From: Terriglobia bacterium
GTDB taxonomy: Bacteria > Acidobacteriota > Terriglobia > Bryobacterales > Bryobacteraceae
Direction of reading: 5' to 3'
NCBI GenBank assembly: GCA_025363475.1
Contig: JANYDS010000071.1
Span: 1 to 32,637 of the forward strand
Length of the DNA: 32,637 bases
The notes beneath the pieces are model-generated. The model ran no database searches. It was given only the letters and a program-made list of their open reading frames with translations, and was not told the origin of the DNA. A program made the translations under genes and the position numbers. Shown here in pieces: positions 22,803-31,344 of the stretch (its first letter is position 1; every line of letters starts with the position of its first letter).

Positions 22803-24627
22803 CGATCGAGAATGCCAGAAGTACATTGCCGGGTACGCCCGCGTAACTGCCGTAGCCGGATTCCACGAACACCATGCCGCCGGCAATGGTGGGGCCGGGG
22901 CAATCGAGCGAGCCGCCTTTTGCCGTCATGCCGTTGACGGTTTTGTATTCGTGTTCGGTGTCGTAGTCCCAGATCACTTTCCCGTCTGCAGCGGAGTAGC
23001 CGCGGATGTGGCCATCCACTGAGCCGGAGAAGACCACACCTGGTATTACCGTAACTGCGGAAGACTGGGCGGGACTACAGAAAGGCCGGTCGCCACAAAC
23101 GGGTGGTTTCGCGGCCCAGATGCGTTCTCCGGTAGCGATGCTGATGGCAAACAGCCCACCGCCCGGTTTAGGGTCAAGGACGCGGCGTTCACCGCGCTCG
23201 AATGACGGTTTGGTGAATGAGATATCGGAATTGGCGACGTACATGTAGCGACCGTCAGAAGCCGAACCCCATTGGATTCCGCCGAGCGGACTACCTCCGC
23301 CGACGCGGTGTTCCCACACGATGGCACCTTTGTTATCAGGGTCGATGGCATGGGCCACGCCGGACTTCTGGCTGATGAGCAACACCCGTTTACCAGTGGC
23401 GAGTTTGACCAGAATGGGAGAGGCTCCGATGTCGTAATCGGGGCCGTCGGATTCGGGGCAGCCCTGTTTATCGGTCATGCGGCAGCCAACTGTGTAGGCG
23501 TCATTCGCGGTGAGTTGCCTGGTCCAGACGATCTTGCCGGATTGCATGTCAAAAGCGATTACGGCATCGCTGGTGGCGGTGGCGGGTTCGGAGAAGTTAT
23601 CGCCGGTTCCCGCGTAGACCAGCTTCTTTTCAGGGTCAACCGTGGGGGTGGACCAGATGCTGGCACCAGAGGGCCCCCAGAGTTGCGTGCCTGCCTTGTT
23701 TTTGCCGGCCAGCTTTGGCTCATCGGTGGTGTAGGTTTTCCAGATTTGCTTGCCGGTGGCGGCATCGATGACGACGAGTGCACCGCGTCCCTTGCAGCAC
23801 TCGTATTTGGGATCGACGGCGGAACCTTCTTCGGCGTCAGCGAGGGGAATGTAGAGGCGTCCATCGTGATAGGCCGCGGCGGCGGTGATGCCAACGGTGC
23901 GCTGTTCATCGACATGTACCTTCCAGATGAGCGCGCCGGTGGCGGCGTCAACTGAATACATGTTGGCGCGACGGTCGCCGAAGAAGGCAATGTTGCGCCC
24001 GTTGAGACTGACGATGTTGATGGCAGAGCGCACGGGCGCATCCGGTTCAAAAGCCCAGTACTGACAGCCGGAGCGGGCGTCGAGCGAATAGACGTGACGG
24101 TTGGCACTGGGGACGAAAACGCGTCCTCCGACGACGGTGGGCTGACCGTTGGCGATGGAAGTATCAGGAAATGCAAAGGCCCATTTGAGTTTGAGCCGAC
24201 CGGTGGTGGCGGTGTTGAGGCCGGCATCTGCGGCGGTCTGGAAACGGGAATTGTTGAGGTTGTTCCCCCAGCCGTTCCAGCTTGCGCCGGTGAGCGAAAA
24301 CGCTGGTGCGGGGGCAGGGCAGAGGCCTGTCTGTGTGGCGGTGCGGGATTGGCCGAGGACTTTGCCGGTGAGGAATTCGGCAACGTTTTGCTTTTCTGTT
24401 GCGGTGAGAGCATTGCCCTGCTGCGCCATCAGGCCTGATTCCAGCGCACGGATAATGTTCTCCGGCGACATGCCGCGCAGGGAGGCAGGGCCGGGGGCGC
24501 GCGTCACACTGGATGCGTCATGGCAGGCGGAGCAATGCAGCTGATAGATTGCGGGGCCTTCCAGATCGGCCGCCGTCATAAGGCAGGGCAACGCAGCGAG
24601 CGCCAATAAACTGAGCCTGATTTGCAT
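22792..24627 (-). CDS. Cytochrome c-PQQ dehydrogenase resembling polyvinyl-alcohol dehydrogenase
   Basis: About 611 residues. A signal peptide is followed by a cytochrome c domain with heme site CSACH and a Met ligand candidate in GMSPENII. It continues into an eight-bladed PQQ propeller: NGWGNNLNNSRFQ, VYSLDARSGCQYW, MYSVDAATGALIWK, VVIDAATGKQIWK and IRGYSAADGKVIWDY. Its order (cytochrome first, propeller second) is that of polyvinyl-alcohol dehydrogenase-type quinohemoproteins. A vicinal Cys pair (YECCKGRG) recalls the Cys-Cys ring of quinoprotein dehydrogenases, though its alignment is unproved. The substrate is probably an alcohol or polyol in the periplasm; the real substrate is unknown. 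Starts at GTG 24636 or ATG 24627 are both possible. It heads an operon with the barrel and octaheme genes. Confidence 0.8.
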   Translation of the reverse strand: MQIRLSLLALAALPCLMTAADLEGPAIYQLHCSACHDASSVTRAPGPASLRGMSPENIIRALESGLMAQQGNALTATEKQNVAEFLTGKVLGQSRTATQTGLCPAPAPAFSLTGASWNGWGNNLNNSRFQTAADAGLNTATTGRLKLKWAFAFPDTSIANGQPTVVGGRVFVPSANRHVYSLDARSGCQYWAFEPDAPVRSAINIVSLNGRNIAFFGDRRANMYSVDAATGALIWKVHVDEQRTVGITAAAAYHDGRLYIPLADAEEGSAVDPKYECCKGRGALVVIDAATGKQIWKTYTTDEPKLAGKNKAGTQLWGPSGASIWSTPTVDPEKKLVYAGTGDNFSEPATATSDAVIAFDMQSGKIVWTRQLTANDAYTVGCRMTDKQGCPESDGPDYDIGASPILVKLATGKRVLLISQKSGVAHAIDPDNKGAIVWEHRVGGGSPLGGIQWGSASDGRYMYVANSDISFTKPSFERGERRVLDPKPGGGLFAISIATGERIWAAKPPVCGDRPFCSPAQSSAVTVIPGVVFSGSVDGHIRGYSAADGKVIWDYDTEHEYKTVNGMTAKGGSLDCPGPTIAGGMVFVESGYGSYAGVPGNVLLAFSIDGN

Positions 24628-24666
24628 TTGCCTCACATCTTACATGTAGACAAGTACCGAAGGGCA

Positions 24667-24672
24667 TATAAT
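24667..24672 (+). promoter_or_regulatory. TATAAT box before the PF20091-type hydrolase gene
   Basis: A consensus -10 hexamer ends 9 bp before ATG 24682, predicting a transcript start within a few bases of the start codon. No good -35 at normal spacing and no Shine-Dalgarno sequence. Confidence 0.4.
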
Positions 24673-24681
24673 AACCGCAAT

Positions 24682-26694
24682 ATGATGAACCGGTTTATGG
24701 TCGTGGCCACGGCTGCCGCGCTTTGGATTTGTGCCGCCCCCGCGTTTGCGGGAGTTACCCGCATGGTGATTGAGCAGCGCGAATCGCCCGCTTTCAAAGG
24801 CCAGGTATTTGGCAAGGCTGGTCAGTATGAAGTGCTGAGCGGACATTTTTATGGTGAGCTGAATCCGGCTGATGCGCACAACGCCATGATTAATGACATC
24901 AAACTGGCCACGCGTAATGCGCACGGGATGGTGGAATATGTCGGCACGTTCTCGATTGCGAAGCCGATTGATATGTCGAAGGCAAGTTCGGTGCTGGTTT
25001 ACAGTGTGGCGAATCGCGGCAACGGTGCTGCCACGGGGTCGGTCGACGGGCATGTTAGCGTTGTCAGCGGCTGGCAGGGCGATGTGATTCCGAGAGCGCC
25101 GCTGCAGAGTATTGAGGTGCCTGTGGCGAAGAACGCTGATGGCTCTCCGGTGACTGGCCCGGTGCTGGCGCGGTTCATTGATTCGCCCGCCGGAGCGAAT
25201 ACGCTCTCACTCACGACTGCGGTGAGCGGATTGATTTATCAGCGCCCTTTGACGCTCGATACCACTAAGGCCACGCTGCGGATGCGGGCTTCAGAAGAGG
25301 CTCCGAATAAAGTGATCGCGGCGGGCGACTGGGCTTTTGCTGATTGCACGAAGACAGCATTCCCGGGGACGGCTGATCCGGCGAAGATCTGTGCGAAAGC
25401 GGGATTTGATTCCACGGCACTGTATGAACTGATTTTCACTGCGAAGGATCCGCTGGTGATGGGAATTGGGTTTGCGGCCACTCGCGATTTGAATTCATTT
25501 CTGCGTTACTCGGACAAGGACAACGACGGGACGGCGAATCCGGTGGCGAAGCAGATCCGCCATGCGGTGAGCGAAGGGGTCTCGCAGTCGGGAAATTTTC
25601 TGCGGACGTATATCCATCTGGGTTTCAATCAGGACGAGGCGAACCGGATTGTGTTTGAAGGCATTAATCCTCACATCGCGGCGCGGCAGCTGGCGCTGAA
25701 TTTCCGCTTTGCGGTGGCGGGCGGGACGGCTCTGTTGTATGAGCCTGGCAGCGATGCGGTGATGTGGTGGGAAGACTATGCGGACAAGGCGCGGAATCGC
25801 CCGGCGGCTGGTTTGCTGGATCGCTGCCGCGTGACGAAGACCTGCCCGAAGATTGTGGAGACGTTTGGAGGGCTGGAGTTCTGGGACCTGCGCATGTCGC
25901 CCGATCTGGTGGGGACGGATGCGAAGGCCGATATTCCGCTGCCGGATAATGTTCGGCGTTATTACTTCCCGGCCACTACGCATGGGGGCGGTCGCGGTGG
26001 CTTTAATTCGGCTCCGGGGGACACTCCGCGGGGCTGCGTGTTGCCGGTGAATCCGAATCCTCAGGCGGACACGCTAAAGGTTGTTCGGGCGGCGCTGATT
26101 GACTGGGTGGTGAAGGGTACGGAACCGCCGGCGAGCCGGTATCCGCGCCTTGATCAGGGACAACTGGTGCCTGCGACGAAGGCTGCCATGGGATTCCCCA
26201 CGATTCCTGGCACACCGAATCCGGACGGGCTGGTGAACCAGCTTGTCGACTATGATCTTGGGCCGGATTTCAAGTACAACGACTTGTCTGGCACGGTGTC
26301 GATCACGCCCGCGATTCGGCGCACTCTGCCGACGCTGGTGCCGAAGACGGATGTTGACGGCAATGATGTCAGCGGCGTGCCGTCAGTGTTGCGCCAGGCA
26401 CCGCTGGGGACTTACACGGGCTGGAATGTTACTGCTGCCGGTTACAACAAGGGCCGGATTTGCGGGCTCAACGGCGGATATATTCCGTTTGCGAAAACGA
26501 AGGCGGAACGGATGGCTTCGGGCGATCCGCGGTTGTCACTGGAAGAACGTTACAAAACCCATGATGGGTATGTGGCGGTGGTGAAGGCCGCTGCTGCGAA
26601 GTCCGTTGCGGACCGGTTCCTGTATCAGGAAGATGCGGACCGCCTTGTTGCCCAGGCGGCCGCCAGCGATGTGCTTATTTCCAGTCAGCGGTGA
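24682..26694 (+). CDS. Exported alpha/beta-hydrolase domain protein (PF20091 type)
   Basis: 670 residues with a signal peptide (MMNRFMVVATAAALWICAAPAFAG). The mature part follows the large PF20091-type hydrolase layout: an N-terminal beta region (VIEQRESPAFKGQVFG), then MGIGFAATRDLNSFLRY, and EGVSQSGNFLRTYI with the nucleophile elbow GVSQS (Ser301). A His-containing FPATTHGGG and a late KTHDGYV follow. The family is usually called hydrolase of unknown substrate. It diverges from the cytochrome-PQQ dehydrogenase operon with a 54-bp gap. In polyvinyl-alcohol degradation, a dehydrogenase and a hydrolase act in sequence on the same polymer, so an analogous pairing is possible; this is inference. 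Its 3' end overlaps the TolB-like gene by 20 bp. Confidence 0.75.
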   Translation: MMNRFMVVATAAALWICAAPAFAGVTRMVIEQRESPAFKGQVFGKAGQYEVLSGHFYGELNPADAHNAMINDIKLATRNAHGMVEYVGTFSIAKPIDMSKASSVLVYSVANRGNGAATGSVDGHVSVVSGWQGDVIPRAPLQSIEVPVAKNADGSPVTGPVLARFIDSPAGANTLSLTTAVSGLIYQRPLTLDTTKATLRMRASEEAPNKVIAAGDWAFADCTKTAFPGTADPAKICAKAGFDSTALYELIFTAKDPLVMGIGFAATRDLNSFLRYSDKDNDGTANPVAKQIRHAVSEGVSQSGNFLRTYIHLGFNQDEANRIVFEGINPHIAARQLALNFRFAVAGGTALLYEPGSDAVMWWEDYADKARNRPAAGLLDRCRVTKTCPKIVETFGGLEFWDLRMSPDLVGTDAKADIPLPDNVRRYYFPATTHGGGRGGFNSAPGDTPRGCVLPVNPNPQADTLKVVRAALIDWVVKGTEPPASRYPRLDQGQLVPATKAAMGFPTIPGTPNPDGLVNQLVDYDLGPDFKYNDLSGTVSITPAIRRTLPTLVPKTDVDGNDVSGVPSVLRQAPLGTYTGWNVTAAGYNKGRICGLNGGYIPFAKTKAERMASGDPRLSLEERYKTHDGYVAVVKAAAAKSVADRFLYQEDADRLVAQAAASDVLISSQR

Positions 26695-27682
26695 AGATAT
26701 TGAATTCGTATTTGCCGGCTTTCCAGTCGGTTACGAAGACGAGTTTTTTGCCGTCGGGGGAAAATTCAGGGAACGAAGTAAAGCCTCCGTAGGTTGTCAC
26801 CTGGCGGAGGTTCGTGCCATCAGTGTTGATCAGATAGAGTTCGAACTTACTGGAATCGCAGTCATGTTTGTTGGATGAGAACAGGATCTGTTTGCCGTCC
26901 GGCGTAAACGTGGGGGCGAAAGATGCGCAGCCGAAGTGTGTGATCTCTTTGGCGCCCGAACCATCCGCGTTGCCTACGAAGAGTTCCATTTTCATGGGGC
27001 TGGTGAGGTTCTCTTTGAGCAGGCTGTCGTAGGTCTTTTTCAATTCCGGAGTGGCGGGGTGATTGGCTCGCCAGACGATCTTTTTGCCATCGCGTGAAAA
27101 GACTGCGCCGCCGTCGTAGCCGTAGCCTTTGGTCAGTTGCTTTTTGCCGGAGCCATCCAGATTCATTGACCAAAGGTCGAGGTCGCCTGTGGACATGGAG
27201 GTGTAGATGATCTTCTTCGTCTTCGCGTTGATGGTGGCTTCGGCGTCGTAACCGGGAGCGTCGGTGAGGCGTTTGGGGTCGGAACCATCGTCCTTCGCGA
27301 GGATGACATCGTAGCCGGGATACACGGCCCAGACATAGCCTTTGCTGCGGTCGGCAGCGGGCGGGCAGGCGTCGCCCGCAAGGTGTGTGGAACCATAAAC
27401 GATGTGGCCGTTATCCGGCAGGAAGTAGCCGCAAGTGGTGCGGCCTTTGCCGTTCGAGACCATGTGCTGATCGGTGCCATCGGCATTCATGACGAAAATC
27501 TGATCGCACTTTAGGGCGTCGCGGGTGGACTGGAAGATGAGGCGCTTGCCGTCAGGCGACCAGTAGGCTTCGGCGTTTTCACCGCCATGGGTCAGTTGTT
27601 TGACGTTGGTGTAGAACGCAGAATCGTCTGCTGCCAGCGCGAGGCCTGCGGTAATGGTGATTAGAAATAGTGTACGAAGCAT
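26675..27682 (-). CDS. Exported TolB-like WD40/PD40 beta-propeller protein
   Basis: 335 residues. A signal peptide (MLRTLFLITITAGLALA) is followed by repeated PD40 blades: AYWSPDGKRLIFQSTRD, IFVMNADGTDQHMV, GGAVFSRDGKKIVWRAN, LFVGNADGSGAKEI, TFTPDGKQILFSSNKHD and FSPDGKKLVFVTDW. The SPDGK..IvF pattern is that of TolB/DPP4-type propellers, usually periplasmic binding modules. No peptidase domain follows. The start is well supported by AAGGAGAG in TAAGGAGAGTTCATG, only 9 nt after the stop of the fused oxidoreductase gene, so the two are one operon. Interaction partner or substrate unknown. Confidence 0.85.
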   Translation of the reverse strand: MLRTLFLITITAGLALAADDSAFYTNVKQLTHGGENAEAYWSPDGKRLIFQSTRDALKCDQIFVMNADGTDQHMVSNGKGRTTCGYFLPDNGHIVYGSTHLAGDACPPAADRSKGYVWAVYPGYDVILAKDDGSDPKRLTDAPGYDAEATINAKTKKIIYTSMSTGDLDLWSMNLDGSGKKQLTKGYGYDGGAVFSRDGKKIVWRANHPATPELKKTYDSLLKENLTSPMKMELFVGNADGSGAKEITHFGCASFAPTFTPDGKQILFSSNKHDCDSSKFELYLINTDGTNLRQVTTYGGFTSFPEFSPDGKKLVFVTDWKAGKYEFNIFTADWK

Positions 27683-27691
27683 GAACTCTCC

Positions 27692-30600
27692 TTAGAGGAC
27701 GGTTTGGGGACGGACGCCGATGTCTTTCAGGCAGTGGTCGATCCAGAGTTTGGTTACTTTCTCCTGCGCGCCGTTTTGAGAAAGACGCGTGCGGAGACTG
27801 CCGAAATCAACGTGGTCGAGTGGCTGGTCCTGATTAAAGCATGAGAATACTACAGTTTCTTCACCCGTGACCGGGTTCTTGTGAACCTGCAGGCACTGGG
27901 CGCAAATCTCTTTCATCATGCACTGCATGGGTGAGTTGATGCTGCCGATGGCCTGATGGTCCGGTTTGAGGTAGGGACGGAGGACCGCATGGCGCGCCTG
28001 CTGAACGGCTCTCATCATGCCGTCTGAGCCGATGACGATCAGGCGGTCCACCGCACTGAGCGGGATGGCGATTTCACCCAGCTGGCCGCGCGCGTAGGCG
28101 GCCATGGCTTCGACGATGTTGCCGACGAAGGCTACGTCCTGGACGCGGCCGGCGGTAAAGCCGGGGGCTTCGTCGCAAACCCAGATGACCTGATCTGCGG
28201 CGCGTTCAATTTCATCCACTTTATAGCGGTCTATGATCTTTTTGTAGCCTGCGAAATAGATGACGCGCGAACGCTCTTCGCGCAGTTTCTGGCCGATGGA
28301 GAAGAGGACGGCGTTACCGAGTCCACCGCCTGCGAGCAGGACGGTTTCTTTGGAGGGGGTTTCGCTGGGGGTGCCGGTGGGACCCATGAGAATGACTGGT
28401 TCGCCGGGTTTGAGGATGGCGCAGAGATCGGAGGAACCACCCATTTCAAGCACGATGGTGGAGAGCAGGCCTTTTTCGAAATCGACCGAGGCACCCGTGA
28501 GGGCCAGACCTTCCATGCCGAGAACAGTGTCCTTTGTTTGCGGGGCCAGAGCTTCGTAATTCTGCAGCCGGTAGAACTGACCGGGCAGGAAGGCGCGGGC
28601 TGCGATGGGGGCGCGGACGATCACTTCCACGATGGTGGGGGTGAGGCGGATGACCTGGTGGACGGTGGGGCGAAGTTCGTCGTCCAGTTTGGCGATGAGA
28701 TCTGCGGCGGGGGGCAGAGAAGTCCCGAGTTTGGCGAGGGCGCGGGAGACGACAGGATAACCCTGTTTGGCGCTGCCCATGGCCTTGACGACGTTGCCGG
28801 AAAACGATGGATGCAGGTCACCAAAGAAGCTGATGGCGCGGCCATCGGGGCGCAGGGACATGAGGACGCGCACGTCTTTCGGTTTGCAGATTTTCTCCGG
28901 CTTGACGGGTTGACCCTCTTCATCGACAGCCTGGAAGTAGCGGCCATCAAGGGTGACGTTGTGATCGTCTTCGCGGGCGAGGACAGTGTTGGGCTGGGTG
29001 CCGGCCGCGACCAGAATGGTGCGGGCGGGCAGCGTGACCATATTGCCGGTGGTGGACTGTTTAAAACGCAGGGCATCGGCGGCACCGGCGGCGTCGATCA
29101 GAACTTCTTCAGGCGCGAGGCATTCGGCGAAGCGAACGCCTTCTTCAAAAGCCTTGGAGACCTCTTCGTGGTTGAGGGTGTAGCTGGGCGCGTCAATGAG
29201 GCGGCGGCGGTAGGCGACGGTGACACCTCCCCAGGAATTGAGCAGGTTAATGAGTTGCGGAGTGCGGCCTGCGGCTGCTGCTGCGGCGCGTTCGGCGCGG
29301 ATGGCCTGGGCGTGCGCGATGAATTCGTTGCCGATTACGGCTTCGTCGGGAGTCCAACTGGCGGTGACGGCCATGGCACCGATTTCATCGGAAAGAGTTT
29401 CGTAGCGACGCAGGAATTTTTCCACCTGCACGATGTAATACGCAAGCGATTCGGTAGCGGTATCGATGGCGGTGAGGCCTCCGCCGATGACCACGATGGG
29501 CATGCGGATTTGCAGGTTGGCGAGGGAATCGAACTTGGCCGCGCCGGTGAGCTGCAGGGCCATCAGGAAGTCCGAAGCCTGACGCACACCACGCACCAGA
29601 CCGTTTTTCATGGGGATGACGGTGGGACGTCCCGCACCGGCGCAGAGGGCGATGTGGTCGAAACCGAGTTCGAAGGCAGTATCGACAGTGAGGGTGCCAC
29701 CGAAGCGGACGCCGCCATACATGCTGAATTCGGCACGGCGTTCGAGCAGGAGGCGGATGACCTTGAGAAAGTTCTTGTTCCAGCGGACGGTAATACCGTA
29801 TTCAGCCACGCCGCCGAAGCCGGCCATGACGCGTTCATCGAGACGTTCGTAGATTTCGGTGATGTCGTGAATGGGCCGGAAAGCGACGCGGCGGCCATGC
29901 GGATCGACGCCTGAAATATCGGCAGGCAGGGGTTCGATTTTGAGGCCGTCAACGGCGGCGACGGTGTGGCCATCGTTCATCAGATGGTGCGAGAGGGTGA
30001 AGCCGGCGGGGCCCAGGCCAACGACCAGAACCTTGTTGCCGGTGGGCGGACGCATGACGGGGCGCTCGAAATTGAGCGGGTTCCAGCGGGTGAGCAGGGA
30101 ATAGATTTCGAAGCCCCAGGGGAGTTCGAGGACGTCTTTCAGCGTGCGGGTTTCGATCTGCGGAATATCGACCGGTTCCTGCTTCTGGAAGACGCAGGCC
30201 TTCATGCAGTCATTACAGATGCGGTGGCCGGTGGCGGCCGTCATGGGGTTATCGACAGTGACGACGGCGAGGGCTCCGATGGGGTTGCCCTGCTGCTTGA
30301 CGGCGTTCATCTCGGAGATTTTTTCGTCGAGGGGGCAGCCGGCGAGTTTGACGCCGAAGACGGAGGCTTTGAAACCGCCTTCCTTATCGTGGAGGCCGGT
30401 GGAGCAGCTGTCTTTGCCCTGGTTGTGGCACTTGATGCAGTAGGTGGTCTGGTCGAGGGCACCGGTGAGGTCAGTTCCGGCATCGGTGAGCTGGAAGCCT
30501 TCGCGGTGACGCCAGTGTTCGGAGGTGAACTGGAGCTGGACGAGGCCGCTGGTTTCGACGGCAGCGGAGGGGACGAGGTGCTCCATGTCGAGCTTGCGCG

Positions 30601-31174
30601 GGGTCTTGAAGAGGACGTCTGCGCTGTGTTTGGCTTTGCCCTGCGGGGTGAGGGTGGCCCAGGCGGCGTATTGAGCGGCGAGGCGGAGGGGTTCGGCGTG
30701 GAGGGCTTCGGTTTCCTTCGTCTCAGTCCAGCGGGCGACGTGGGTGGCGAAGCTGAAGGCGGTGAGGGGTTCGAGCAGGTAGGCTTCGAGTTCGGCGGCT
30801 ATGGCTACGGCGTCAATCTGCGCGGCCTTTTCGGGAGTCTGGCCGGTGAGGGCTTTGCGCTGGACGAACTGGCGCTTGACGGAATAGAGGGGCGCGAGGA
30901 CGTGGTGGCGGGCTTGGAGGGCGGTGAGTTCCTTATTGATGCCGAAGAGGGTGCCGACGAAGTCTTCTACGTGCGGGGCGAGTTCGATGATGAGCTCTGC
31001 GCGGGCTTTGGGGGCGAGGGCTTCGGGGAGGTCGCGGGCGTAGATGAGTTTTTCGCGGAGGCCGGGTTCGAGCTGGTGCAGGAAGGCGTCGTCGAGTTTG
31101 GCGAGGCCGGACTGGGCGTAGAGGTCGGGGAAAGTCAGTCCGAACGACGGAGTCAGGGTGGGGTGGAGCGGCAT
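27692..31174 (-). CDS. Fused Nfn-like (GltD-type plus FNR-type) flavin and Fe-S oxidoreductase, 1160 residues
   Basis: Residues about 1-230 are a helical extension of unknown role. Residues about 240-330 form the GltD-like Fe-S region (CIKCHNQGKDSC at 246-257, GCPLDEK, CNDCMKAC at 320-327). The FAD site is VVGLGPAGF (385-392), and an NADPH-type motif is VVIGGGLTAIDTA. The C-terminal third has an FNR-like flavin and NAD(H) fold: LPGQFYRLQNYE, LLAGGGLGNAVLFSIGQKL and a [2Fe-2S]-type CMMKEICAQCLQ plus FSCFN. This joins the large and small subunits of NADH-dependent ferredoxin:NADP oxidoreductase into one chain in the order large then small. Such enzymes can bifurcate electrons between ferredoxin, NADH and NADPH; whether this one does is inference. 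No Shine-Dalgarno is visible before ATG 31174. Confidence 0.85.
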   Translation of the reverse strand: MPLHPTLTPSFGLTFPDLYAQSGLAKLDDAFLHQLEPGLREKLIYARDLPEALAPKARAELIIELAPHVEDFVGTLFGINKELTALQARHHVLAPLYSVKRQFVQRKALTGQTPEKAAQIDAVAIAAELEAYLLEPLTAFSFATHVARWTETKETEALHAEPLRLAAQYAAWATLTPQGKAKHSADVLFKTPRKLDMEHLVPSAAVETSGLVQLQFTSEHWRHREGFQLTDAGTDLTGALDQTTYCIKCHNQGKDSCSTGLHDKEGGFKASVFGVKLAGCPLDEKISEMNAVKQQGNPIGALAVVTVDNPMTAATGHRICNDCMKACVFQKQEPVDIPQIETRTLKDVLELPWGFEIYSLLTRWNPLNFERPVMRPPTGNKVLVVGLGPAGFTLSHHLMNDGHTVAAVDGLKIEPLPADISGVDPHGRRVAFRPIHDITEIYERLDERVMAGFGGVAEYGITVRWNKNFLKVIRLLLERRAEFSMYGGVRFGGTLTVDTAFELGFDHIALCAGAGRPTVIPMKNGLVRGVRQASDFLMALQLTGAAKFDSLANLQIRMPIVVIGGGLTAIDTATESLAYYIVQVEKFLRRYETLSDEIGAMAVTASWTPDEAVIGNEFIAHAQAIRAERAAAAAAGRTPQLINLLNSWGGVTVAYRRRLIDAPSYTLNHEEVSKAFEEGVRFAECLAPEEVLIDAAGAADALRFKQSTTGNMVTLPARTILVAAGTQPNTVLAREDDHNVTLDGRYFQAVDEEGQPVKPEKICKPKDVRVLMSLRPDGRAISFFGDLHPSFSGNVVKAMGSAKQGYPVVSRALAKLGTSLPPAADLIAKLDDELRPTVHQVIRLTPTIVEVIVRAPIAARAFLPGQFYRLQNYEALAPQTKDTVLGMEGLALTGASVDFEKGLLSTIVLEMGGSSDLCAILKPGEPVILMGPTGTPSETPSKETVLLAGGGLGNAVLFSIGQKLREERSRVIYFAGYKKIIDRYKVDEIERAADQVIWVCDEAPGFTAGRVQDVAFVGNIVEAMAAYARGQLGEIAIPLSAVDRLIVIGSDGMMRAVQQARHAVLRPYLKPDHQAIGSINSPMQCMMKEICAQCLQVHKNPVTGEETVVFSCFNQDQPLDHVDFGSLRTRLSQNGAQEKVTKLWIDHCLKDIGVRPQTVL

Positions 31175-31215
31175 ATCAGAGTGTTACCAGTTTGACAGAT
31201 TGGTTAGGTGGAGTC

Positions 31216-31248
31216 GGGTTTTGGCGGGTTTTGTTGGGTTTTGGTGGG
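31216..31248 (+). repeat. 10-bp tandem GGGTTTT array with G-quadruplex pattern
   Basis: GGG tracts begin at 31216, 31226, 31236 and 31246, with GGGTTTTGGC, GGGTTTTGTT and GGGTTTTGGT as units. Each loop is exactly 7 nt, so the stretch satisfies the G3-N1-7 quadruplex rule. More GGGTT copies follow at 31258, 31270, 31302 and 31331. It lies between the minus-strand genes at 31174 and 31345, just upstream of the fused oxidoreductase, with the G-rich strand as template. Confidence 0.85.
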
Positions 31249-31344
31249 TTGGATGTTGGGTTATTTGTTGGGTTCCTGTTGTTTGTTTTCAATGAGTTGT
31301 TGGGTTTTTTGTGCATTTTGTGAAATTTTTGGGTTCAGAATGGC

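Noticed and set aside
28538-31195. Two long plus-strand open frames opposite the fused oxidoreductase (28538-29914 and 29966-31195)
   Set aside because: Both are low-complexity Gly/Glu/Val/Phe/Asp-rich antisense frames; the minus strand encodes a recognisable 1160-residue enzyme throughout.
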